Assembly (NCBI GenBank): GCA_029783825.1
Contig: JAREIK010008093.1
Location: forward strand, 1-64,000
Length of the DNA: 64,000 bases
From: Sapria himalayana
Lineage: Eukaryota > Streptophyta > Magnoliopsida > Malpighiales > Rafflesiaceae
Direction: 5' to 3'
The notes under the pieces are model-generated. The model worked only from the letters and a program-made list of their open reading frames with translations. It did not search any database and had not been told where the DNA came from. Of the stretch, positions 22,329 to 35,749 are shown one piece after another (position 1 is the first letter of the stretch; each line of letters starts with the position of its first letter). A program made the translations under genes and the position numbers.

Positions 22329-25085
22329 GTTATATATATATATACTGAAAAATTTATAGATGGATAGATAGTTAAATAGATAGATAAACAAATAAATTGA
22401 TAGACAGATAAAAAGATATAAAGATAGATAGAAAAATTGATTATTTTATAGATAGAATTATAGAAAGATTGATAGATAGATAGATAGATGAAAGATAGAC
22501 ATTTAGATAGACAAATAGATAGATAGATTGATTGATTAACAGATTGAAAGTCATATTGATAGCCAAATATATAGATATATAAATAAATATATAATTAGAA
22601 TGATAGATAAATAAATAAACAGATAGATAGATAGATATATAGAAAGATAGATAAACAGATAGATAAATAGATAGATTGGAAGAAAGAAAGATATATATAG
22701 ATAGACAAATAGATAGTCAAACAGATAGATGGACAGATAGACAAATAGAAAGAAAGGCATACAGACAAATATTCAGACAAACAAATAGATAGATAGATAG
22801 TATATAAGCAAATATATAGATAGTTTGATAGATAGATTTTAAGACAGATTCATATATTGATTTATAGATAGATTAATAGATAGATTTATAGATAAATTGA
22901 TAGATAGACAACAAATGAATAGACAGACAGACACATAGATAGATAGATAGATATAATGATAGATAGATAAATAGATTGATTGATTGACAGATAGATATAG
23001 TTATATTTACACAGAATGATAGACACATAAATAGAGAGATAGAATGGCAGATTGATATATAGATTGATAGATAGAATGTTAAACTTATAGACTAATTGAT
23101 AGATATATAGATAATTAAATAGTTAGACATATAAATATATAGATAGGTGGATAGATAGATAAACAGAAAAATCTATAGATTATTAGATAGATAGACATAT
23201 AGATAGATAGATAAACAGATAGATCTATAGATTATTAGACAGATAGACATATAGATAGATAGATAGATAAATAAATATAAAGATAGACAGATAAATTGAC
23301 AGAAAGATAGATTGGTAGAAATCTAGATTGACATATTAATAAATAGATAGATAGTTAGATAGATAGACAGATAAATAGATAGACAGATATACAGATAGAT
23401 AGATAAATATATAGAAAAATATATAGATAGTTAGACATATAGATAGACAATTGGATAGTCATATTGATAGATAATACAATAGGCAAATAGTTAGACAAAT
23501 AGATAGATAGATAAATAGACATGTTGATAGACAGGCAGATAAATAGATAGATAGACAAATAGATTGACAGAGAGACAAATAGATACATAGATAGATAGAT
23601 AGACATATAGATAGAAAAATAGAAAGATAGAAAGATAGGTAGTTAGTTAGATATACGGGTAGTTAGATAGATAGACAGACAGATAGTTAGACATATAGAT
23701 AGATAGATAAACATATAGGTAGACATTGTTTGACCGATTAATTGATAGATTGATAGACAGATAGTTATTTAGAAAGATAGACTGGAAGATATACAAATAA
23801 ATCGACTAATAGATAGCTAAATAAATAGGTAGATAGTTTGAAAGATAGACAAATAGATACATAGATAGCTAGATAGATATATAACTAGATAGTTAGACAT
23901 ATATATAGATAGATAGATAGATAGACATATAGATAGGTAGATAGATAGCAGATATATAGATAGATAGATAGACAGATAGATAGATAGATTGTTAGAGTGA
24001 TTGATAGATAGTTTGATAGACATATTAAATAGAAAGATTGATAGACAAATTGATAGACATATAGAAAGACAAATTGTTAGAAAGATAGATTGAAAGATAG
24101 ACAGATGGATATATAAATAAATAAATAGATAGATATATAGACATGTAGATAGATAGATACATAGATACATAGATAGATACATAGAGGTATAGATTTATAG
24201 ATAGATAGATTGATTGATTCATTGATAGATAGATAAATAGATATATAGATAGACAGATAGATAGACTAACTTATAGATATAAAGATAGATAGATATTTAA
24301 ATAAATAGATATAAGATAGATAGATGGAGATATGAACATATAAATAGATAGATATATAGATAAATAGATAGGTAGACAAGAAGATCGGTAGTTTATAAAT
24401 ATGCAGATAGATAGAAAAATAGATAGAGAGATAGATAAATAGAGATATAGATAGATAGACAGAAAGATAGACAGACATACAGATAGATAGATAAAATGAT
24501 AGATAGACTGATAGATAGATTGATAGATAAAATATAGATTGATAGACAGATAGATCGGTCGATAGATAGATAGATAATATAGAATAATAGATAGATAGAT
24601 AAATAGATAAATAGACTGATAGATAGATATATAGATAAAGATATAGATAGATATATAGATAAATAGATAGATTGATAGATAGGTAGATAGATAGATTGAT
24701 TATTAAATTGATTGATAGATATATTGATAGATATATTGATAGATAGATTTATAGATAGATCGATAGATAAATCAATAGAGAAATAGTTAGATATATTTAA
24801 AGATTATTAGACAAATAGATATACAGATTGATAGATAAACATATAGATAGAAAAATAGATAGATAAATAGATAGACAAAACATATACAAATAGATAGATA
24901 GGTAGACATATAGATAGACACATAGATAGACAAATATATAGATAGATGGATAGATACTTAGAAATATATATTGATAGATATATAGATGGATAGGCAGATA
25001 CACAGATAGATAGACAGACGGATAGATAGATAGATATATAGTAAAATTGACATAAATATAGATAGATATATAGATAGATAGACAA
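21816..25085 (-). repeat. Degenerate TCTA array, block 4 (minus polarity)
   Basis: About 3.3 kb of degenerate GATA units on the + strand. It includes a local tandem duplication of about 60 bp at 23160-23270 marked by the phrase CTATAGATTATTAGA appearing twice, and a (TA)n block near 22295-22323. No gene. Confidence 0.93.
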
Positions 25086-25225
25086 ATATATATAATACTA
25101 CATATTTACTATAGTATATACCTACTTATATAGTAAAGTATATACATACGTATATACTCAGTATATACGTACTAATATACTATAGTATATACGTACGTAT
25201 ATACCAAGTATATACACACGTATAT
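25086..25225. repeat. GTATATAC palindromic minisatellite
   Basis: Tandem ACTATAGTATATACGTACGTATATAC-like units directly abut the GATA array. They are followed at 25226-25252 by a short TGCTACTATTGCTACTA trinucleotide stretch, recalling the minisatellite plus GCN pairing at 52-54 kb. Confidence 0.7.
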
Positions 25226-26700
25226 ATTGCTACTATTGCTACTATAACTGTTGATAATAAAAGTTGGGCGGGTGATGTTGCTCGACTTATGAACTTCCCT
25301 GCCAACCACTCCTTTTGAGATTGAGCTAGTTTTTGACGAGTCGGCTAGCTACTTCTCCTAAAATAGGCCCCAATATTCTCTTGGCACTCTCAACCTATAA
25401 AAATTAGGTAATGTTACATTTTTCATTCTGATTGAATATAGTTTTGTGTAATCTAATAAAATTACATGATACTACCTGAGCATCATCATCATCATCCTTC
25501 TAAGACTTTGTACAATTAGAACCAATGACTGCAAAACCTACCGCAAGAAAACTTATTTCCTCATACATACGCATTGTACCATATTAAAATTACATATCTA
25601 CACAATTACTAAGAGATTTAAGACCAACCTCTATCTGCCTAGCTAGCCAAGACTAGAAATATCTTCTTGCCACAACTTTGGGGTAGATCTAATACCCATG
25701 ACTTTTATGACCTAGATTAGTAAGCAATGCACAATGATGACCAGACTAGCCCAAGCAATTATATATATCAAACACACACGCGCATGCGTGAGTGTTTGTG
25801 TGTAAATGGATGTGTATGTATGATAATACATACATGTCTACAAAAATATTAGCACCCACTTATGTATATACTTGATATATACGTACATATATACTTGGTA
25901 TATACATACGAATATACTGCAGTATATATGTATGTATATACTCAATATATACATACGAATATACTACAGTATATATATATATATATATACTCAATATATA
26001 CATATATATATTTTGTAGTATATACGTACGTATATACTGTAGCATTATAAGTACATATATATAATCACATAGCCTCAGATGACACATACACATGTACTTT
26101 CATGCAAATACACATACCATCAAAGACAACATAAGTAAATAATCTAAGGCTTTAAAAACATACATATAGGTCTCTCAGGCATGGTCAGCATCTTCTAGTT
26201 CTTTGTCCTGGGAGCATAACATAGTACATTTACAAACCAATAAAGATTACAACACTATGCCAATGATAAATAGATAGACTAGAGCATGCAACACCAATTG
26301 CCATTTGGTAGAAATTTCACACAACGAAATAATCATGAGCTTATTTTGAAATTACTGAATCATGAATACTCCAAGATTTCCAGTGAACTACCCATCAAAA
26401 TATTTTTCTGTGTTACCCAGCTTCATGCATCAGTCCATGGTTAATTATAAAAAAGTTAGAAAGTGCTAAAAAAGGGAACTGGAAGTTGAAATGACAACAA
26501 GGTGCATGATATTGAATTTTTCCACAGTGTAGGTTCATTTAGGAATTGAAATGGCTATTCACATTTCAATAGTTTAAATCCACCGATGATCGATAAAAAG
26601 CAGTCGTAGATCTGAATTGAGACAACACAGATTTGTACAAAATAAGAGTGTCAAGAACAAGCCTACATTTGCATGGGACTAGAATTTGTTTGTTCATCTC
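25226..26700. other. Island between GATA blocks, no assignable gene
   Basis: 25250-25760 is less AT-rich; a minus-strand frame contains GCESAKRILGPILGEVA but is interrupted, and I cannot assign it. 25775-25810 has a CACACACGCGCATGCGTG palindromic core. 25855-26060 is another GTATATAC minisatellite block. 26060-26700 is non-repetitive; the minus-strand piece KQILVPCKCRLVLDTLILY near its right end is unrecognised and runs into the array. Confidence 0.4.
25855..26060. repeat. GTATATAC palindromic minisatellite
   Basis: About 200 bp of GATATATACGTACATATATAC and ACTGCAGTATATATGTATGTATATAC type units. Open frames on both strands across this stretch are repeat by-products, as expected for self-complementary units. 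Confidence 0.7.
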
Positions 26701-28611
26701 ATAGTAGTCAGATATACAAATAGATAGATAGAAATAAACAAAGATAGATAGATAGAAAAATATGTAGCTAAGAAGATATATAGATAGATAGATAGGTAAG
26801 TAAGAAGATAGATAGATAGAGAGACAAAAAGCTAGATAGATTGATAGACAGATAGCTAGACATATAGATAGATAGATGATAGATAGATAAATAGATAGAA
26901 AGAAAGATAGATAAAAAGAAATATAGATAGATAAATAGACATACAAAAAAATAGACAGATAGACCAGCATATAGATAGATGGATAGAAAGATATATAGAC
27001 AATAGATAGATAGATACATTCACAAACATATAGTTAGATAAATAGATAAACATATAGACAAAAAGATAGAGAGATAGATTAAAAGACATATATATAGAGA
27101 TAGATAGATAGACAATCAAATAGATAGATAGATAGACTCATAGACAGACAGAAAGATAGTCATATATACATATAGATAGACATAAATAGAAAGATAGATA
27201 GATATAGATACGGATAGATATCCAGAAAGATAGATAGATAGATAAACACATCAACAGATAAATATAAAGACAATTAGACAAACAAATAGAAAGACAGATA
27301 GAAAGATTGTGAGAAAGATAGATAAATAAATGGATATATATAAATATATGGATAGAGAAATTGATAGATAGATTGATAGATAGATTGATTGATAGATGGA
27401 TACATATATGGATAAAAGGTTGGATAATCAGTGGATAAATAGATGGAAATATAGATGGATAGATAGATGGTTAGAGAGATGGATAAAGATAGATATATAG
27501 ATAGACAGATATATAGATCAATTGGTAGATAGATAGATAGATATATTGAAAATTAAATAGACAAATAGATAGATAGATAAATAAATAAGTAGACAAATAG
27601 ATAAACATATAGATTGATAGATAGTTATATATACAAATAGATAGAGAGATAATTAGAGAGATTAAGAGATAGATAGATAGACATATAGACATATAGATAG
27701 ACATATAGATTGATAGTTACTTAATTAGATAGATAGAAAGATAGATAGATAGTTAGAATGATATATAGATTGAAAGACAAATAGATAGATATATAGTTAA
27801 ATAGAAAGTTTTTAATTTAAAGAGGCACATAGATAGACATATAGTTAGACAAATAGATAGACTGATGGATAGATCGATCGATAGATAGATTGATAGATAG
27901 ACAGATAGATAAATAAATAGATAGACACATAGACACACACATAGACAAACAGATAGACCAAAAGATAGGTAGACAGCTCGATTGAAAGATTTAAAGATTA
28001 ACAGATAAATATATAGCTAGATAGGTAGATTGACAAACATATACACAGACAGACAAACAAATAAATAGATGGATAGACACATAGATTGATAGACAAAAAT
28101 AGATAGACAGATAGATAGAGATATAGATTGATAGGCAGATAGATAAATTGGTAGACAGACAAATAGATAGATACATACACAAATAGCTAGGTAGACATAC
28201 AGACAGATAGATAAATAGATAGATAGACATAATGATATATAGATAGATAGATATATAGACAGATAGACAGACATACATATTGATCGATAGATTGATATAT
28301 AAATAGACAGACATACATATTGATTGATACATTGATATATAGATAGATAGACCGATAGTTAGACAAATAGATAGATAGATAGACAAACAAATAGATAGAT
28401 AAATAAAAAACCAATAGATGGATCGATAGATACATCGATAGATAGATATATAGATATATATATATATAGATAGATAAATAGATAAATATATAAATATATT
28501 TATAGATAGGTATACCAATAGATAGACAGATGCACAAAATAATAGATAGACACACCGATAGACATATAGAAAGATATATAGACAAATATATAGTAAGACA
28601 GATAGATAGAT

Positions 28612-28646
<35 letters not shown>

Positions 28647-29741
28647 AATAGATAGATATAATGATTAATATATAAATAGATATACACACTGATAGATACT
28701 TAGATAGACATACATATAGATAGCAAAATAGATAGAAAGATAGGAAGATAGACTAATAGATAGACATATATAGATAGTCATATAGATAGAGTAAAAGAGA
28801 GACAGATAAAAAGACATATAAAATGATATGTAAATAAATAGATAGACATACAAATATATAGATAGATAGAAACACAGTTAGAAAGACATAAAGATAGATG
28901 GAAAGATAAATAAATATATAGAAGGATAAAAAGATGGATAGAAAGACCAATAGAAAGATGGAAAGATATAAGAAAAGATAGCTCGATAGATAGATGGACA
29001 GATAGAAAGAAAGATGGATAAATTGTTGGATAGATATACTAATAGATAGATGGATAGATAGATAGAAGGATAGATAGAAGGATAGAGAAATGAATATATA
29101 GATGTATAGAAAAATTGATAGAGAGAAGGATATATTAACAAATAGATAGACATATTGATAAATAGATAGATAGACTGATAGATAGATGGATAGATAGAAA
29201 AATCGATAGAAATATAGATGTATATAAAGATGAAAAGATTTGTGAATAGTTAAATGGATAAATAAATGGTTAGAAAGACTTATAGATAGATGGATAGATA
29301 AATAAAAATATAGAGAGATAGAAAGATGGAGAGTTAGAAAGAAAGAAATATAGATAGATGTATAGATATGTAGATAGAAAGAAAGAAAGATAGGTAGCTA
29401 GATAGATAGATAAATAGATAGACAGAAAGATAGACTGATAGATAGAAAGATAGATATAAAGATAGATAGATATATAGACAAAAATATAGATAGATTGATT
29501 GATATAGATAGATAGATAAGAATATTGATAGATTGATTGATTGAGAAATAGATAGATAGATAGATAGATAGACAGATAGAAAGATAGATATATAGATTGA
29601 ATGATAGATAGATATATATATATAAACACACACACACACAAATAATTAGATTCATAATTTAATAGATAGATACATAGATATATATATATATATATATATA
29701 GGCAAATAGATAGCTAGGTAGATAGATAAGTAGATAGAAAG
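26701..29741 (-). repeat. Degenerate TCTA array, block 5 (minus polarity)
   Basis: About 3 kb of GATA-type units. The copia element is inserted at its right end; the array continues on the far side at 34916 in the same polarity. A GATGGATAGA-rich subdomain lies at about 28900-29340. Confidence 0.93.
29737..29741. repeat. Target site duplication (left), GAAAG
   Basis: GAAAG immediately precedes the 5' LTR and is repeated exactly at 34916-34920 after the 3' LTR. Five bases is the expected length for Ty1/copia integration. Confidence 0.95.
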
Positions 29742-29945
29742 TGTTAAATATATTAATAAGTGTTAATATTCTTCTGTTTACTTTCTTATGTTCACACATC
29801 TGACTGTCTTCTCCGCGTTCACGCGTCAGCTTGTCGCTCTCTATGGGTATATAACTTCTTCTGAACAATCAGCGTTGTATAAAAATTGTGTCCAGGTCCG
29901 AAGCAACGTATTTTTTCTATCAATGTTAAATATTTTTGTTTAACA
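29742..29945 (+). repeat. 5' LTR (204 bp)
   Basis: Begins TGTTAAATAT and ends TTTGTTTAACA (TG...CA). A TATATAA box lies at 29848-29854, the likely core promoter for the genomic RNA. It differs from the 3' LTR at five positions: two adjacent near the start, two around 29820-29830, and one CpG to CpA-type difference near 29873. Confidence 0.97.
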
Positions 29946-29957
29946 TGGTATCGGAGG
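29946..29957 (+). promoter_or_regulatory. Primer binding site (initiator Met tRNA type)
   Basis: TGGTATCGGAGG directly follows the 5' LTR. It matches 10 of 12 bases of the TGGTATCAGAGC typical of plant copia elements primed by initiator tRNA-Met. The two mismatches may be decay. Confidence 0.9.
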
Positions 29958-30498
29958 GTAAAACTTATTTGATGGTGGTGGAGGTTTCGCCAGCTACATG
30001 GCGGCGTCCGTTCTATCAGGGCTAGGTTCCCTCGAACTGTTCAAACTGGTGACCAATGACGATGTATTGGAAAGATAATATCGTGTGATTTCTGCCATCT
30101 CTGTTGATTTCATCGCCTCAAAACCTATAAAATCGTGCATAGATGTACAAAATGGAGAAGTTCCGTAGTTCTCCATACCCAGCAAAGAAATATCGTATGA
30201 ATCCAGGACACCCCCCCGTTCGATTTTTGAGTACTGTAGTACTCGACCTTAGTTTCATGGCTATGTTCTTTCTCAACCATATTTCACCGTGCTACTTCTG
30301 AAGCTAAAAGAGAGTTGCTTGCCAGGATCGTCTCCACATTATATCGCGACATTAGTCACTGTCGTGCTCCCTCGGAACTTAATTGCAGCAATGTCGTATG
30401 CTTCAGCTGCTTCCTCTTGGGTACTAAATGTTCCAAGATTATCGTTTTGGGTATCATCCCGAGAGTGTTGGTAAGGTGAGCCGTTTTAACAGAAAGAA
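29958..30498 (+). other. Untranslated leader of the copia element
   Basis: 540 bp between the primer site and the gag start. It contains a run of eight C (about 30209-30216) and a short frame (30289-30474) that does not resemble retroelement protein. It would hold packaging signals. Confidence 0.6.
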
Positions 30499-33400
30499 AT
30501 GGCTGAGGGTAGAGATCCTCTTCAGTCAATTAGTGTGCAATTGGTTGGAAAAAATTATACATATTGGAGTTATGTGATGAAAAATTTTTTGAAAGGCATG
30601 AAATTATGGGGTTATGTTTCTGGAACTTTCGTTAAACCTAGGGATGAGAAAGCAGAAAATTATATGAAATTGGTAGATGTTTGAGAATCTTATAATTCAA
30701 AGATCATCACTTGGATTAATAATTCTGTGAAGCACACAATAGGAATGCAATTGGCGAAATTTGAAACTGCTAAGGAAGTTTGGGATTATTTGGCAAAGTT
30801 ATACACACAATCTAATTTTGCAAAACAGTATCAGTTGGAAATTGATATTCGTGCTTTAAAACAGAAAAATATGAGTGTGCAGGAATTTTATGATGCTATG
30901 ACAGATTTATGGGACCAATTAGCATAAACAAAATCTGCAGAGATAAGGGCTTTTGCTCCATATATTGCCAGAAGAGAAGAGCAGCATTTGGTTCAATTTT
31001 TGATGGCTATTCGTGATGATTTTGAGGGACTTCATGGGACTATTCTGCATCGCAATCCGCTGCCTTCTGTTGATTCAGTAGTTAGTGAACTGTTAGCTGA
31101 GGAGATACGGCTTAAGTCTCATACAGAAAAAGATACTCCCTATGTTTTTGCAGTCCCTCACAGGCCTATTGGTAATACTCAGTTTAGATCACATACTACG
31201 ACTGCTCAAGATGAATGTCGTTTCTGTAAGCAAAAGGGTCATTGGAAATCACAGTGTCCTATATTGATGAACAGAAGTAAATCACAGCAGCCCAATCAGT
31301 CAAAGCAATTTCTTCAACAACGACCATCTTTCATACATCCACCATCACAGCAACATCATCAACAGTGGTCCCTCAGATCACCTAATCTTAATGCTGCCAT
31401 GGCTACTCCATCATTAGATCCATCTATGCTTGAACAGTTTCAAAAGTTCCTTGCAGCACAACCGCATGCCATGTCTGTCTCCTCTCCTATAGGTTTGTCA
31501 TCCTCTTGTTCCTCAGGTACATCTCCAATTTTATGGGTCTTAGATTCTGGCGCCTCACATCATATGTCACCTGATTTGTCATCATTTGTTTCTTTATCTC
31601 ATTATTCATCTGTGTCAGTATTGACTGCTGATGGCACTCCTATGCCTTTAGCAGGTTGTGGGTCTATTGTTACACCATGTTTGTCCATCCCTGATGTCTA
31701 CTATGTTCCTAAACTTACTATAAATCTCGTTTCTGTTAGTCAACTTTGTGAATCTGGATATTTAGTCTTTTTTTTTTCTTCCGCTTGTTATGTGTAGGAC
31801 CCGCAATCCCAGAAGCTGATTGGGACCGGCCGTAGGAAAGGGAGACTATATGTTTTGGATGATCTTATAGTACCAGATGTTGCAGCTTCTGTTTCTAGTG
31901 TTGATTTGTCTTCCTTTCAGTTGAGTGATTCTTCATCTGTTTTTTATTTGTGGCATTCTCGCCTTGGTCATGTTTCTGCATCTCGTTTATAGTTTCTAGC
32001 TTCTATAGGAGCCTTAGGCAATGTGAAACCGTGTAATATTTCAGATTGTTGTGGTTGCAAATTGGCCAAATTTTCTTCTTTGCCTTTTAATAAAAGTACT
32101 TCTGTTTCTCTTGCTCCATTTGATCTTGTTCATTCTAATGTATGGGGTCCTTCTCCTATTACCACAAAGGGAGGATCACGTTATTATGTTTCCTTTATTG
32201 ATGATTGCACTCGTTATTGCTGGGTTTATCTTATGAAAAAACGTTCTGATTTTCTAAATATATTCAATGATTTTCGAATTCTCATTAAAACACAGCATTC
32301 CTCTGTTATCAAGTGTTTTAGATGTGATTTGGGTGGAGAGTATACTTCTCATGCTTTTACTGATTTACTTGCTCTAGATGGGACAATTCATCAAACTTCT
32401 TGTACCGATACTCCTGAAAAAAATGGTGTTGCTGAAAGGAAACATAGACACATTGTTGAGACTGCTAGATCTCTTTTATTATCTGCTAGTGTTCCTAGTG
32501 AATTTTGGGGAGAAGCAGTCCTTACTGCGGCTCATTTAATTAATAGAATTCCAACCTCTCACAATTCAGGGTTGTCTCCTTTTGAAAAATTATATAGACA
32601 TGCTCCTGATTATTCTTCTCTTCGTGTTTTTGGTTCTACATGTTTTGTTCTTCGACCTCACGTTGAGCGGAGTAAGTTGTCTTCAAAATCTGCTATTTGT
32701 GTTTTTCTAGGTTATGGTGCAGGTCAAAAAGGATATCGTTGTTTTGATCCAATCAGTCAAAAATTATATGTTTCACGTCATGTTGTATTTCTGGAACATA
32801 TATCGTATTTTTCTATTCCTGTTAGTACTCATAACATGACTAAGTCTGATCTTATTCATATTGATCCTTTTGCTGGTCATGATGCTATTATTCCCCCTGT
32901 TGATGTTCCCCAGTCTCGTCCTACTCTTTCTAATCATAATTCTTGCAGAGTTCCAACTACTATTTCAACAGATACTGGTACTTTAGCTCCTGACCTGCCT
33001 ATAGCTTCCTCTCCTTCTACGGCTGCTCAATCATCTTCTGAGACTACGGCTTCTGTTTCTCCCCGTTACCCTACTCGTAACCGTAAGTCCACTCAACAAC
33101 CTGATTTTATTTATTCTTGTTACTCTAGTTCTTTTGTCTCTTTTTTAGCTTCAGTTCATCGTCTCTCTGAGCCTTTGTCCTATAAAGAGGCAGTCATTGA
33201 TCCACTTTGGCAGCATGCTATGGCTAAGGAACTCACTGCTCTACATTAGACACATACTTGGGATTTGGTACCTCTACCTCCAGGAAAACGTGCCATTGGT
33301 TCTCGTTGGGTCTATAAAATTAAGACTCAATCTGATGGATCTGTTGAAAGGTATAAAGCTCGATTGGTTGCTAAGGGATATTCACAGCAATATGGTATGG

Positions 33401-34698
33401 ATTATGAGGAGACTTTTGCTCCTGTTGCAAAAATGACTACAGTTCGTACTCTTATTGCAGTTGCTTCTGTTCGTCATTGGCATATTACTCAAATGGATGT
33501 TAAGAATGCCTTTTTAAATGGAGATCTTCAAGAAGAAGTCTATATGGTTCCTCCTCCTGGGGTTTTTCATCAGCCTGGTGAAGTTTGCAAGCTCAGAAAA
33601 GCCCTTTATGGTCTCAAACAAGCTCATCGAGCCTGGTTTGAAAAATTTTCTACTGTTATTACCTCACTTGGTTTTCGTCCTAGCAATCATGATTCTGCAT
33701 TATTTGTTAGATGTACTCCTGCTGGTCGTATTCTGCTTTCTTTATATGTTGATGATATGATTATTACTGGTGATGATGTTGATGGTATTCTAATGTTAAA
33801 GACAGAGTTGACTTGTTGTTTTGCAATGAAGGATTTGGGCTCACTCCGTTACTTTTTGGGTATTGAAGTTGCATCTTCTCCGAAAGGTTATCTTCTTTCT
33901 CAATCTAAGTACATCTCTGATATATTTGAGCGGTCTCGTATCACTGATAATCGGACTGCTGATACTCCTATTCAGATTAATGCTCGTTACTCTGCTTCTG
34001 ATGGTTCTCCTTTGCCGGATCCCAGTTTATATCGTACTGTTGTTGGTAGTTTGGTTTATCTTACCATTACTCGTCCTGACATTGCATATGCTGTTCATAT
34101 AGTTAGTCAGTTTGTTACTTCACCTACTACAGTTCATTGGGCTGCTGTTCTTCGTATTTTGAGGTATCTTCGAGGTACTCAGTTTCAGAGTCTCTTACTT
34201 TCTTCTACCTCATCCTTGGAGTTGCATGCTTATTCTGATGCTAATTGGGCTAATGATACTACGGATCGCAAATCGACCACTGGTTTTTGTATTTTTTTGG
34301 GGGATTCTCTCATTTCGTGGAAGAGCAAGAAACAAGATGTTATCTCTAGATCTTCCACAGAGGCAGAGTATGGTGCCATGGCTTCTACTACCTGTGAGAT
34401 AGTTTGGTTACGATGGTTGCTTGCGGATATGGGTGTTTTTCTTCATCAACCTACTCCATTATATTGTGATAATAAGAGTGCTATCCAAATTGCTCAGAAT
34501 TCTGTTTTCCACGAGCGGACCCAGCATATTGAGATTGATTGTCATGTCATTCGACATCATTTTCAGAGCGGCACTTTAACATTACCATTCGTTCCTTCTT
34601 CTATGCAGCTTGCCGACTTGTTTGAAAAATCACACTCTATCTTGCATTTTCGTTTTTTATCTAGCAGACTCTCGACGCTTATTGCAGCAGCATCGTGA
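30499..34698 (+). pseudogene. copia gag-pol polyprotein with five in-frame stops
   Basis: A single frame of 1,399 codons plus terminal stop. The start is the ATG beginning MAEGRDPLQS. Gag (about residues 1-255) ends in a CCHC zinc knuckle, C-x2-C-x4-H-x4-C, at 240-253. The protease motif DSGASHH starts at 349. The integrase zinc site has H486, H491, C517 and C520; its DD35E core has D610 and E646, but the first Asp is Asn547 (HSNVWGP; AAT at 32137-32139). The reverse transcriptase has YVDD at 1083-1086. RNase H has D1247 in SDANWA and the TEAEY motif. Stops are at codons 62 (TGA), 143 (TAA), 433, 498 and 917 (all TAG), at 30682, 30925, 31795, 31990 and 33247. The frame is otherwise continuous, without frameshift. 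The CDS is defective; overlapping frames are shadows. Confidence 0.97.
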
Positions 34699-34702
34699 GT
34701 TT

Positions 34703-34711
34703 GAGGGGGGA
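34703..34711 (+). promoter_or_regulatory. Polypurine tract
   Basis: GAGGGGGGA immediately precedes the 3' LTR and lies 4 bases after the gag-pol stop codon. It is the plus-strand primer for reverse transcription and looks intact. Confidence 0.93.
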
Positions 34712-34915
34712 TGTTAAATATTATAATAAGTGTTAATATTCTTCTGTTTACTTTCTTATGTTCACACATCTGACTGTCTTCTCCGCGTTCACTCGTCCGC
34801 TTGTCGCTCTCTATGGGTATATAACTTCTTCTGAACAATCAGCATTGTATAAAAATTGTGTCCAGGTCCGAAGCAACGTATTTTTTCTATCAATGTTAAA
34901 TATTTTTGTTTAACA
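34712..34915 (+). repeat. 3' LTR (204 bp)
   Basis: Same length and ends as the 5' LTR, with five substitutions and no indel. Its TATATAA box is at 34818-34824. It could drive readout transcription into the adjoining GATA array. Confidence 0.97.
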
Positions 34916-34920
34916 GAAAG
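34916..34920. repeat. Target site duplication (right), GAAAG
   Basis: An exact copy of 29737-29741, followed by GATA array in the same polarity as on the left. This fixes the insertion boundaries. Confidence 0.95.
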
Positions 34921-35749
34921 ATAGACAAACAAACAAATATATAGATAGACAAATAGATAGACATAGACACAAATATATAGATAGATAGATAGACACATAG
35001 TTAGACAAATAGTTAGAAAGATAGATACACAAATAGAGAGACATATAGATAGACAGACAAAAAGATAGATAGATAGATACACAAATAGAGAGACAGATAG
35101 ACAGACAGACAGAAAGATAGATAGATATATAGTCAGTTACTAAAAAGATAGCTAGACATATAGATAGATGAATAGATAGACATATAGATAGATAGATCAA
35201 TAGATAGATCGGTAGATAGATAGTTAGATAGGTATATAAACAAATATATAACAAATAGATAGATAGAAAGATAGATTGATAGATAAATAAATAGTTATAT
35301 AGATAGATAGATAGACGGATAGATAATGGATAGTTAAATAGATAGATAGACGGATAGAAAATGGATAAATAGATAGATTGATAGATGGATAAAAAGATTG
35401 ATAAATAGATATATAGATAGATAGATAGATAGATGGATAAATTGATGGATAGATACACAAATAGATAAATTAATATATAGATGGATGGATAGACATATAG
35501 ATAGACTATATGATATTTGTGTTACAATCTTTCTATCAATATCAAAAATTATATGTTATACATATCTATATATTTAACTAAGTGTGTGTGTGTTGAATTT
35601 TAGTCTATATATTGACCAATAGATAGACAAAGAGATATATAGATACACAAATAGATTGATTGAATGACAGACATTTAAATAGATATACAGATAGACAGGT
35701 ATATAGACAAATAGATAGAGAGATAGATAAATAATAAGATAGATATATA

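Larger units (their letters stand above)
29742..34915 (+). mobile_element. Ty1/copia LTR retrotransposon, complete but with a decayed coding frame
   Basis: 5,174 bp with identical-length LTRs, a primer site, one gag-pol region in the copia order (gag, protease, integrase, reverse transcriptase, RNase H), a purine tract and a 5-bp target duplication. The LTRs differ at 5 of 204 positions. With the commonly used plant rate of about 1.3e-8 per site per year, that is roughly one million years, a rough figure given so few differences. It is inserted within the GATA array on the + strand. It cannot make its own proteins because of five stop codons, but the cis elements (LTRs, primer site, purine tract) look intact, so mobilisation in trans would have been possible. 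Confidence 0.97.

Noticed and set aside
29659..29868. Minus-strand frame starting MFRRSYIPIESDK, with a second copy at 34563-34838
   Set aside because: It is the antisense of the LTR; both copies exist only because the LTR is duplicated.
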